A stretch of DNA of 11,367 nt, from contig DAIOHQ010000162.1 of assembly GCA_036744635.1 (NCBI GenBank), positions 1 through 11,367 on the forward strand. Direction: 5' to 3'. Under the pieces are notes generated by a model. It had not been told where the DNA came from and did no database searches. It was given only the letters and a program-made list of their open reading frames with translations. The position numbers were made by a program, and so were the translations under genes. Positions within the stretch are counted from its first letter, which is position 1; each line of letters starts with the position of its first letter. The stretch comes from DAIOHQ01 sp036744635. GTDB taxonomy: Bacteria > Planctomycetota > Phycisphaerae > Tepidisphaerales > Tepidisphaeraceae. Shown in pieces: positions 6,459 to 11,367 of the stretch.

Positions 6459-7931
6459 TCACATATTCGCCATGGCCTGGGAGAGGCGGCGGACCTCGTG
6501 GATGGACATGCCGCCCAGCTTGGGGATGTTGGGGCCGATGTGGGGGGTGATGGCGTGGCCTAGGCCCAGGCGCGCCGCTTCGCGCAGGCGCAGCTCAAGC
6601 TGGGGGACGGAGCGGATTTCCCCGCCCAGGCCAAGCTCGCCGACCGCGAAAGTGCCGGCGGGGAGGGGGCGGTTGAAGTGGGCGCTGGAGATGGCCAGGG
6701 CGATGGCGAGATCGATGGCGGGCTCGAGGACTTTGACGCCGCCGGCGACGTTGACGAAGACATCATCGGCCGCCAGGCGCAGCTCGGCGCGTTTTTCCAG
6801 TACCGCGATGATCATGGCGACGCGGTCTGCCGAGACGCCGGAGGTCTTGCGCCTGGCAGCGCCGATGACGGAGGAGGCGGTCAGGGCCTGCACCTCGACC
6901 AGCAGCACGCGCGAGCCCTGCATGGCGGCGGTGACGACGGTGCCCGAGGGCGGGCCGCCGGGACCGTACTGCTCCATGAAGAGGTTGCCGGGGTCGGTGA
7001 CTTCCCGCAGGCCGGCGCCGGTCATCTCGAACAGGCCGATCTCCTGGGTGGAGCCGAAGCGATTCTTCACGCAGCGCACGATGCGATGGGAGTGAAAGCG
7101 GTCGCCCTCGAAATAGACGACGGTGTCGACGATGTGCTCGATGATCTTGGGCCCGGCCAGCGTGCCGGCCTTGGTGACATGGCCGACGAAGAGGATCACC
7201 ACGCCGGCGGTCTTGGCGAGATAGACCAGCTCCATGCAGCAGTCGCGGAGCTGGGTGACCGAGCCGGGGGCGGCGGGCAGGTCGGGCTTGTAGATCATCT
7301 GGATCGAGTCTATCACCACCACATCCGGCTGCTGCTTGTGGATCTGATTGATGATGCGCTCGAGGTTGGTCTCGGCCAGGACCAGGAGCGTGGGCGCTTC
7401 GATGCCCAGGCGGGAGGCGCGGAGCTTGGTTTGTTTGGCGGATTCTTCGCTGGTGACGTAGAGAACTTTGGGGGGATTCGGGTGCCCTCCGGGCGTCGGA
7501 GATTCGGGGGCCCGTCGGGCGGTTTGGATGGGCGGAGCGGAGAGTTGGTGGGCCACCTGTAGCAGCAGGGTGGATTTGCCGATGCCGGGTTCGCCGCCGA
7601 CCAGGATGGCGGAGCCGGGGACGAGGCCGCCGCCGAGGACGCGGTCGAATTCGGCGATCCCAGTGGCCAGACGCGGGGTGTCGGCATCGGTGATCTCCGA
7701 CAGGGGCAGGGCTTCGCCGCCGTGGGCGAAGTCGCCGGATTGGTCGGAACCGGATCGCCCCGCGCCTCCGCCCGCGCCCGCGCCGAGGGAGGAGGCTTTG
7801 CGGGCGTCGAAGGTGGGCGCCTTGTATTCTTCCAGGCTGTCCCAGGTGCCGCAGTCGGGGCACTTGCCCATCCATTTGGGATGGACTGAGCCGCAGTGGT
7901 TGCAGAGAAATTGAGTCCGGATCCTGGCCAT
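6459..7931 (-). CDS. radA: DNA repair protein RadA
   Basis: 490 residues from the ATG at 7931, chosen because the conserved N-terminus (MARIRTQFLCNHCG) starts there; the 22 residues open upstream are unlike the family. RadA is a hexameric, DnaB-like branch-migration helicase acting with RecA in recombinational repair. Parts in order: zinc finger C10, C13, C24, C27; Walker A GGEPGIGKST (112-121); a VTSEES block (159-164, where GEES is usual); Walker B VVVIDSIQ (204-211); the RadA-specific KNRFG (289-293); and a C-terminal Lon-like domain (VNVAGGVKVLEPAIDLAIAL, GELGLGGEIR). Residues about 131-155 between Walker A and the VTSEES block form a Pro/Arg/Gly-rich insertion of roughly 20 residues beyond the usual loop, encoded by two near-copies of a short hairpin sequence. 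A near-leaderless -10 (TAGAAT, 7951-7946) lies 14 bases upstream of the start. Confidence 0.97.
   Translation of the reverse strand: MARIRTQFLCNHCGSVHPKWMGKCPDCGTWDSLEEYKAPTFDARKASSLGAGAGGGAGRSGSDQSGDFAHGGEALPLSEITDADTPRLATGIAEFDRVLGGGLVPGSAILVGGEPGIGKSTLLLQVAHQLSAPPIQTARRAPESPTPGGHPNPPKVLYVTSEESAKQTKLRASRLGIEAPTLLVLAETNLERIINQIHKQQPDVVVIDSIQMIYKPDLPAAPGSVTQLRDCCMELVYLAKTAGVVILFVGHVTKAGTLAGPKIIEHIVDTVVYFEGDRFHSHRIVRCVKNRFGSTQEIGLFEMTGAGLREVTDPGNLFMEQYGPGGPPSGTVVTAAMQGSRVLLVEVQALTASSVIGAARRKTSGVSADRVAMIIAVLEKRAELRLAADDVFVNVAGGVKVLEPAIDLAIALAISSAHFNRPLPAGTFAVGELGLGGEIRSVPQLELRLREAARLGLGHAITPHIGPNIPKLGGMSIHEVRRLSQAMANM
7467..7541 (-). repeat. Insertion in radA containing two near-identical hairpin repeats
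   Basis: Two 21-bp copies (7475-7495 and 7501-7521) match at 18 of 21 positions. Each contains a small palindrome, GCCC-3-GGGC. Two of the three differences fall in the 3-base loop (tcc against gtc), and none falls in the stems. Copies are 26 bases apart, so they are read in different frames (HPNP-like and RAPES-like peptides). The pattern suggests a small hairpin repeat that landed in a permissive loop of radA and was duplicated. Confidence 0.6.
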
Positions 7932-7945
7932 CTTTGCAGTGGGCC

Positions 7946-7951
7946 ATTCTA
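7946..7951 (-). promoter_or_regulatory. Candidate -10 box for radA
   Basis: On the minus strand TAGAAT lies 14 bases before the radA ATG, so the leader would be under 10 bases. No good -35 is seen at 16-18 bases; that position falls in the GGCAC repeat arm. No Shine-Dalgarno site occurs between it and the ATG. Confidence 0.25.
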
Positions 7952-7967
7952 GGCGCTGGTCAGGAGG

Positions 7968-8054
7968 AAGGCACGGAGGCAAGAGGCGCGAAGGCACGAA
8001 GTGAATCCTGCCTCTTCCCTGCGTGCCTTCGTGCCTATGTGCCTTCGTGCCTTC
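7968..8054. repeat. Large imperfect inverted element of 8-bp GGCACGAA / GTGCCTTC units (copy 1)
   Basis: The left arm (7970-8001) holds about four GGCACGAA-like units, one of them 7 bases long and one GGCGCGAA. The right arm (8023-8054) holds four exact-period units: GTGCCTTC, GTGCCTAT, GTGCCTTC, GTGCCTTC. The arms are near reverse complements separated by about 21 bases, so they can pair as a hairpin of about 32 bp. The element lies between divergent radA and the nuclease gene, and a second copy follows the nuclease gene. Confidence 0.85.
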
Positions 8055-8072
8055 TGTCAGTGGCTTTGCAGC

Positions 8073-8102
8073 TTGACATTCTCAGCCCATTTTTCTTACT
8101 GT
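8073..8102 (+). promoter_or_regulatory. Sigma-70-type promoter for the nuclease gene
   Basis: A perfect -35 TTGACA (8073-8078) and a -10-like TACTGT (8097-8102) are separated by 18 bases. The predicted start of transcription is near 8109, giving a leader of about 35 bases with a ribosome site. It begins 18 bases after the right arm of the repeat element. The -10 is only a 3/6 match. Confidence 0.5.
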
Positions 8103-8105
8103 AAC

Positions 8106-8117
8106 GGGGACGTCCCC
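8106..8117. promoter_or_regulatory. Perfect 12-bp palindrome at the predicted transcription start
   Basis: GGGGACGTCCCC is fully self-complementary and sits 3 bases after the -10, where a bound repressor would block initiation. It could be an operator. It could also be a remnant of a REP-type palindrome, since GGGGAC-N-GTCCCC cores are seen in REP elements. Confidence 0.4.
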
Positions 8118-8144
8118 ACACTCTTCCCTCGCGAGGAATGGCCG

Positions 8145-8537
8145 ATGCCGGTGCAGATGGAGCTCAACAAGATCATCATTTCAGAGATGGAGGATTCCCA
8201 ATACATCTTTCTGAAGGAAGTGGACGGCGAGCGGAAATTCCCCATCGTGATCGGCTCCAACGAGGCCCTGGCGATCGACCGGCGGCTCAAGGGGCTGACC
8301 ATGCAGCGCCCGCTGACCCACGACCTGCTGGCCAACGTGATCGAGCAGATGGGGGGCACCATCGACCACATCGAGATCAACAACCTGGAAAATCACACCT
8401 TCTTCGCCCGCATCCACATCCGCCAGAATGGCCGGATGCTGGAGATCGACTCGCGGCCATCGGATGCCATCGCCCTGGGGATCGCCAGCTCGGTGCCGAT
8501 CTACGTGGCCGAGCATGTCCTGGATGAAGTGTGCTGA
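8145..8537 (+). CDS. Bifunctional nuclease family protein (DUF151)
   Basis: 130 residues from the ATG at 8145, chosen because GAGGAA (8133-8138) lies 6 bases upstream and the family pattern begins here (MELNKIIISEMEDSQYIFLKE). The frame is open back to 8001, but that part translates the 8-bp repeat element and is not protein-like. The single DUF151 domain shows the usual blocks: FPIVIGSNEALAID (32-45), RPLTHDLLANVIEQMGG (55-71), FFARIHI (86-92) and the signature SRPSDAIAL (103-111). Founding plant and bacterial members have been reported to cut DNA and RNA; the cellular role in bacteria is mostly unknown, and I infer only the family. The gene stands alone, with its own promoter, between two inverted repeat elements and facing away from radA. 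Confidence 0.92.
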   Translation: MPVQMELNKIIISEMEDSQYIFLKEVDGERKFPIVIGSNEALAIDRRLKGLTMQRPLTHDLLANVIEQMGGTIDHIEINNLENHTFFARIHIRQNGRMLEIDSRPSDAIALGIASSVPIYVAEHVLDEVC

Positions 8538-8540
8538 AGG

Positions 8541-8649
8541 AAGGCAACGAGGGGGAAGGCACGCAGGCACGCAGGCACGCAGGCTCCGTCGCTGTGGCGA
8601 CGAGGGTGAATTCCTTTGTGCCTCGGTGCCTTCGTGCCTCTGTGCCTCC
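8541..8649. repeat. Large inverted element of 8-bp GGCACGCA / GTGCCTNN units (copy 2)
   Basis: The left arm has three perfect GGCACGCA units (8558-8581), preceded by degenerate copies. The right arm has four period-8 units (8618-8649): GTGCCTCG, GTGCCTTC, GTGCCTCT, GTGCCTCC. The 36-base centre contains its own perfect hairpin, CGTCGC-tgtg-GCGACG (8587-8602). The element begins 3 bases after the nuclease stop. It could act as a transcription end or mRNA 3' stabiliser, but no U-run follows it. Confidence 0.85.
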
Positions 8650-8651
8650 AG

Positions 8652-8777
8652 CTTTCGACAGGCCTGATAAACCTTCCAACAGGCTTGCCGGAGCTTCCGC
8701 AAACCCTGGCGACGCTTCCGACAGGCTTGCCAATCATTCTGACAAGCTTGGCGGAGACTTTGGCAAGCCTGATTATT
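8652..8777. repeat. Six tandem copies of a degenerate 21-bp unit
   Basis: Units start at 8652, 8673, 8694, 8715, 8736 and 8757, each exactly 21 bases. The core reads roughly CTTCCGACAGGCTTGCCG. Units 4 and 6 carry the core in opposite directions, AGGCTTGCCA (8723-8732) and TGGCAAGCCT (8761-8770), a perfect 10-bp inverted repeat. Because 21 is a multiple of three, all open frames show 7-residue repeats (for example LPTGLPE/LPTGLPI on plus and QACRK on minus), which explains the long but spurious open frames here. Confidence 0.85.
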
Positions 8778-9020
8778 TCTCCGGCGAGCCGCCACCCCCT
8801 TCGGCAACGCTGCGGCAGCGATTTTTTCTGGACCGCCCATTTCCGGCGGTTATCGCCCCCCCTGTGCCCCCCTCCCCCGCTCCGGCGGGCGGTGCAGGGG
8901 ACGAAAAGAAAATTTTCCCCCCGCCAAAGTCCCCCGCACCATGTGCCGAAGAACCCGTTGGCGGCGGCGTGTTGGCGAGAGCGAAGGGCGGAAGCGACAA
9001 AGGGCGGAGGCCAACACGTG

Positions 9021-9042
9021 GCACGGGCAACCTTGCCCGTGC
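9021..9042. repeat. Perfect 10-bp-stem hairpin (REP-like)
   Basis: GCACGGGCAA (9021-9030) and TTGCCCGTGC (9033-9042) are exact reverse complements with CC between. Outer arms GTGTTGGC (8969-8976) and GCCAACAC (9010-9017) form another perfect inverted pair just before it. There is no T-run, so it is unlikely to be an intrinsic terminator; a dispersed palindromic repeat is more likely. Confidence 0.7.
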
Positions 9043-9130
9043 GCCCGAGCGTCAGCGATCACGTGCCAACCCGACAACCTGCACGAGCGGCTGTCAATCA
9101 ATCCACCAGGCAAGCGGACAAAGCTGCCCC

Positions 9131-9224
9131 CCTTCCCCTCCGACGGGCCGTCCTCACACCGCCGCTCCGAGCGACAATCCACTCTGATGGACAAAAGTAT
9201 GCCCGCCGTCGGAGGGGGGAAGGG
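9131..9224. repeat. Spaced imperfect inverted repeat
   Basis: CCTTCCCCTCCGACGGG (9131-9147) is mirrored by CCCGCCGTCGGAGGGGGGAA and following bases (9202-9224), with small insertions in the second arm and 54 bases between. It could pair as an extended stem. No gene lies between the arms. Confidence 0.5.
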
Positions 9225-9312
9225 AGGGTCGTGCCGACGGCATCGAGGGTGGGTGCGGAAAAGGAAATATTCGGCGAAATGTACCTTGACCCTTTAGGGT
9301 TCCTCGACCCTT

Positions 9313-9340
9313 CTGAAACCTGAAAACTGAAATCTGCGAA
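9313..9340. repeat. 7-bp tandem repeat CTGAAAN, four units
   Basis: CTGAAAC, CTGAAAA, CTGAAAT, CTGCGAA in exact register just beyond the URO-D-like stop codon. The run is more AT-rich than its surroundings. It is similar in style to the ATGAAAAATG run at the other end of that gene. Confidence 0.7.
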
Positions 9341-9341
9341 C

Positions 9342-10373
9342 TCACCCGGCTCCCCGCGCCTGCGGCGTGCATCCGCGCTCGTGCAGGAAGCTATAGATCC
9401 TCTCCATCACTTCGCCTTTGTCGCAGATGTTGCTGAACCAGAAGTACACGCATCCATCCTTCGGCGCGCTGTCGAACATATACCGGAAGAACTCGAACTC
9501 ATCCGCGAAACCCCGCCCCAGCTTCAACACGTCGTTGTCCTTGTGCATGTCGATGACCAGGTGAGGCGCGAGCACGGCCCGGCCGGCGAATTCCCGCATG
9601 ATGATGGCCGGGTCGTCGCTGTTGCCGGGGTTCCAGTTGTACGCAGCCACGTTCTTCACCGCGTGGATGTTGTCAAAGTACGGCCGGTGCCACGAGCAGG
9701 AATGGTAAAACAACGGCCCGCACGCCTCGGCGATGCAGTTGACATACGGCAGGCTGAACTCCCGGTGCATCTCCGGCGATACCAGCGTCATCGTGTCGTC
9801 GGCGATCATCGTCCCGCGTCCCTCCGCCCAGATGCCCGGAAAACTACAGGGGTTCAGCCGCTCTCCCGCCAGCTCCTGCACCGTCTGGATGAACCGGATG
9901 ACAAACCCCGTGATCTTCTCCAGCAACGCATGCACCGCATTCGGGTTCTCCGAGAGTGCGATGTAGAACGAGTCATCCCACATCAGTTCCGCGATGCCCA
10001 GCGGCGACTGAATATCCGGCTCGCGCACGAGCTGGTCCGGCGGGAGCCTCCGCAGCGCCTCGCGCAGACTCTTGAGCAGCTCGCCGGTATACCCCGACGA
10101 CACATCCGGCACGTCCAGGTCGGCCACCTGGCTCGCATCCGTGATCCGCTTGTGAAACCACTGATGCCCCTCCCCCAGCGACAGCGGCCGGCACCCCAAC
10201 GCCAGCGGAAACAGGATCGTCCCCCCGCCCGGCACGCTCACGGAAACCCGCGGCGTCCAATCCCACCGCCCCACGGCGTTCACCGCCGCGCTGGCGGTCT
10301 CCCGCCCGTTGGCGCTATAGAAAAACCCGCCCTCGTCCGGCCGCGCGTATGCCCGCCGGAGAATCGCGGCCAT
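9342..10373 (-). CDS. Uroporphyrinogen decarboxylase (URO-D)-like protein, corrinoid-methyltransferase type
   Basis: 343 residues from the ATG at 10373. An earlier ATG at 10463 overlaps the upstream stop by ATGA, but its extra 30 residues come from a low-complexity ATGAAAAATG run plus a small palindrome and look noncoding. The C-terminal two thirds fit the URO-D fold: ADDTMTLVSPEMHREFSLPY (191-210), then YHSCSW (223-228). The triad H224-x-C226 with C317 (NICDKG) matches the zinc-binding H-x-C-xn-C pattern of MtaA/MtbA-type methyltransferases more than HemE, so a methyl-transfer role is more likely than haem synthesis; this is inference and no corrinoid protein is nearby. It follows the dioxygenase-like gene and is probably in its operon. 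The substrate is unknown. Confidence 0.8.
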   Translation of the reverse strand: MAAILRRAYARPDEGGFFYSANGRETASAAVNAVGRWDWTPRVSVSVPGGGTILFPLALGCRPLSLGEGHQWFHKRITDASQVADLDVPDVSSGYTGELLKSLREALRRLPPDQLVREPDIQSPLGIAELMWDDSFYIALSENPNAVHALLEKITGFVIRFIQTVQELAGERLNPCSFPGIWAEGRGTMIADDTMTLVSPEMHREFSLPYVNCIAEACGPLFYHSCSWHRPYFDNIHAVKNVAAYNWNPGNSDDPAIIMREFAGRAVLAPHLVIDMHKDNDVLKLGRGFADEFEFFRYMFDSAPKDGCVYFWFSNICDKGEVMERIYSFLHERGCTPQARGAG

Positions 10374-10480
10374 GGTCTGAACATCCCCATCATCCCCGCG
10401 CCCGCTACTGCGGGAAAGGGCAGGGCCAGGGCCATTTTGCACGTTGCATTTTTCATCCTTCATTTTTCATTGCCTCGCGC
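10374..10480 (-). repeat. Low-complexity ATGAAAAATG run and small palindrome between the two genes
   Basis: On the minus strand the sequence repeats AATGAAAAATGAAGGATG then AAAAATGCAACGTGCAAAAT (about 10475-10436), followed by a CCCGC-AGTA-GCGGG hairpin (10410-10397). It supplies several in-frame and out-of-frame ATGs, so the start of the downstream gene is ambiguous. Confidence 0.5.
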
Positions 10481-11209
10481 GACGGGATAATTCAACTGCC
10501 CCCGCGCCATCCACAACGGTTCGGGGTGCAGCCCCATCGTCTTTTCCGAATCGTCCGGCGAGTCGCTGTATTCCATGAAGAAGGCCCGCCGCGGCCGCGG
10601 CGTCCGGTTCGCCAGCGAGCGGTGCAGCATGAAGCCGCTGAACGCCACCGCCTCCCCCGCCTTCATGCGCACCGGAATGCCCGCGCTATCGGCGGGGACC
10701 GTGATGTACCACGATGCGCCGCTCGCCTTGTGCGGCAACAACCCCCGCTTGTGGCTTTCGGGTATCACCCACACGCACCCGTTGCGCTCATCCACATCGT
10801 CCAGCGCGACCCAGACGGTAATGTGGGCCGGATTGTGCTTGTCGCCGTAGCCGTTGTCCTGGTGCCAGGGGAACTCCCCGGCCGCCGCGCCGGCGTCCGG
10901 CAGCTTGGTCACGAATTGGTTGAAATGCCCGCAGATCGTCCGGCCGATGAGCTGCTCCACGGCGTCAAGGTGCGGCCCGTCGAGAAAGATCGCCCGCACG
11001 ATCGCCGAATAGCTCGCCAATTGGTTGCGGAAGATCGTCCCCCCATCCGGCAGGACCGACTTGCGATCCGCCAGCGAGACCTGCGGAAACGATCGAAACC
11101 GCTCTTCCTCCCCCCGCAGTTCCGCAAGCGGACGATCGTCCAACATCCGCGCGAGCAGCACATACCCCTGCTCGCGGTAAAACGCGACTTGTTGCTCGTC
11201 CAACGCCAT
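10460..11209 (-). CDS. Phytanoyl-CoA dioxygenase (PhyH)-like Fe(II)/2-oxoglutarate oxygenase
   Basis: 249 residues from the ATG at 11209, where the family N-terminus begins (MALDEQQVAFYREQGYVLL); a TTG at 11299 would add 30 residues unlike the family. The double-stranded beta-helix fold is indicated by the metal triad: H116-x-D118 (FPWHQDNGYG, 113-122) and distal H196 (GFMLHRSLANRT, 192-203), with an arginine at 205-208 for 2-oxoglutarate. NQFVTKLPDAG (97-107) and VWVIPESHKRGLL (146-158) are also typical. Such enzymes hydroxylate or oxidatively cleave small molecules using O2; bacterial members act on many substrates besides phytanoyl-CoA, so none is assigned. It heads the minus-strand pair with the URO-D-like gene. 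TACAAT lies 7 bases upstream of the ATG, suggesting a leaderless message. Confidence 0.9.
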   Translation of the reverse strand: MALDEQQVAFYREQGYVLLARMLDDRPLAELRGEEERFRSFPQVSLADRKSVLPDGGTIFRNQLASYSAIVRAIFLDGPHLDAVEQLIGRTICGHFNQFVTKLPDAGAAAGEFPWHQDNGYGDKHNPAHITVWVALDDVDERNGCVWVIPESHKRGLLPHKASGASWYITVPADSAGIPVRMKAGEAVAFSGFMLHRSLANRTPRPRRAFFMEYSDSPDDSEKTMGLHPEPLWMARGQLNYPVARGNEK

Positions 11210-11216
11210 GTTCCTG

Positions 11217-11244
11217 ATTGTAGAGGATGACAGCGGACAGGCAA
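11217..11244 (-). promoter_or_regulatory. Candidate promoter for the PhyH-like gene
   Basis: On the minus strand TTGCCT (11244-11239) and TACAAT (11222-11217) are 16 bases apart. Only 7 bases separate the -10 from the ATG, so transcription would begin at or next to the start codon. AGGA lies only two bases before the ATG, too close for a normal ribosome site. The 120 bases further right to the window end hold no gene I can support. Confidence 0.4.
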
Positions 11245-11367
11245 GCGTCGCCCGCACGGTTCGGAGCAACTGAGAGGGAGCAGCCGAGAGGAAAGACAAA
11301 GGGGTCAGAAAGGAATGCCGTTTCCTTAAGCGATAAACGGCCCAAATAGCTGCATTTAGGGTAATGG

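Larger units (their letters stand above)
8538..9341. other. Repeat-rich 804-bp stretch without a credible gene
   Basis: Between the nuclease stop and the URO-D-like stop no frame resembles a protein. The open frames here (for example on plus over 8531-9187 and 8616-9323) are translations of repeats, rich in Pro, Arg and Ser, with no domain and no ribosome site. Contents in order: the second 8-bp inverted element, the 21-bp tandem array, a C-rich and G-rich segment (about 8790-8960), a strong hairpin (9021-9042) with outer 8-bp arms, a spaced inverted repeat (9131-9224) and a 7-bp tandem repeat (9313-9340). It separates a plus-strand gene end from a minus-strand gene end. Confidence 0.7.

Noticed and set aside
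6678..7562. 294-codon plus-strand open frame opposite radA
   Set aside because: Gly/Asp/Ala-rich shadow of the radA reading frame, without a family match or ribosome site.
8001..8144. N-terminal extension of the nuclease gene to 8001
   Set aside because: The added 48 residues translate the 8-bp repeat arm and promoter region, and a good ribosome site precedes the ATG at 8145.
7968..8777. CRISPR array
   Set aside because: Units are only 8 or 21 bp with no unique spacers between them, and no cas gene is present.
9289..9300. Intrinsic terminator for the URO-D-like gene
   Set aside because: ACCCT-TT-AGGGT has only a 5-bp stem with a 2-base loop and no T-run on the minus strand.
8531..9323. Long plus-strand open frames (218 and 235 codons) and a minus-strand frame over 8181-8840
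   Set aside because: They cross tandem and inverted repeats, change character at each repeat boundary, and overlap the nuclease gene or its repeats; the heptad patterns come from the 21-bp DNA period.
9342..10373. True uroporphyrinogen decarboxylase (hemE)
   Set aside because: The HemE N-terminal arginine motif is not seen, and the HxC...C residues point to the methyltransferase side of the family.
9381..11230. Plus-strand open frames of 369 and 293 codons
   Set aside because: Antisense shadows of the URO-D-like and PhyH-like genes, rich in Arg, His and Pro, with no domain.

Overview
The window is GC-rich bacterial chromosome. It most resembles Planctomycetota, possibly the Phycisphaerae side. 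That placement is inference from gene content and style: a small CxxC protein of a type I associate with planctomycetes, a phytanoyl-CoA dioxygenase-like and uroporphyrinogen-decarboxylase-like pair, weak or absent Shine-Dalgarno sites at several starts, and repeat-laden intergenic DNA. I could not run a search. No rRNA, tRNA, CRISPR array, transposase, integrase or phage gene is visible.

Left part (1-1703): a 100-residue protein with two CxxC pairs is followed one base later by an acyl-CoA dehydrogenase-like protein. A small one-helix membrane protein lies convergent to them on the minus strand.

Central plus-strand block (1808-5975): folP (dihydropteroate synthase), a cdaA-type membrane diadenylate cyclase, a YbbR/CdaR-like protein, and a Gfo/Idh/MocA oxidoreductase. 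The folP-cdaA-cdaR order is a known arrangement tying c-di-AMP synthesis to its membrane regulator. The usual fourth member, glmM, is absent and the oxidoreductase sits in its place. The cyclase keeps RHR but has DLG where the family has the catalytic DGA.

Minus-strand block (5997-7931): radA, followed 45 bases later by a DoxX-family membrane protein. radA carries an insertion of about 20 residues built from two near-identical small DNA hairpins.

Right part (7932-11367): a bifunctional-nuclease (DUF151) gene is bracketed by two large inverted elements made of a GTGCCTNN 8-mer. It has a consensus -35 and a perfect 12-bp palindrome at its promoter. About 800 bp without a credible gene follow, filled with a 21-bp tandem repeat, hairpins and a 7-bp repeat. 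The window ends with a minus-strand pair: a phytanoyl-CoA dioxygenase-like protein and a URO-D/corrinoid-methyltransferase-like protein.

The strongest unusual signals are the altered cyclase motif, the in-frame single-stop junction between cdaA and cdaR, and the paired repeat elements around the nuclease gene. I do not see a clearly new multi-gene system.
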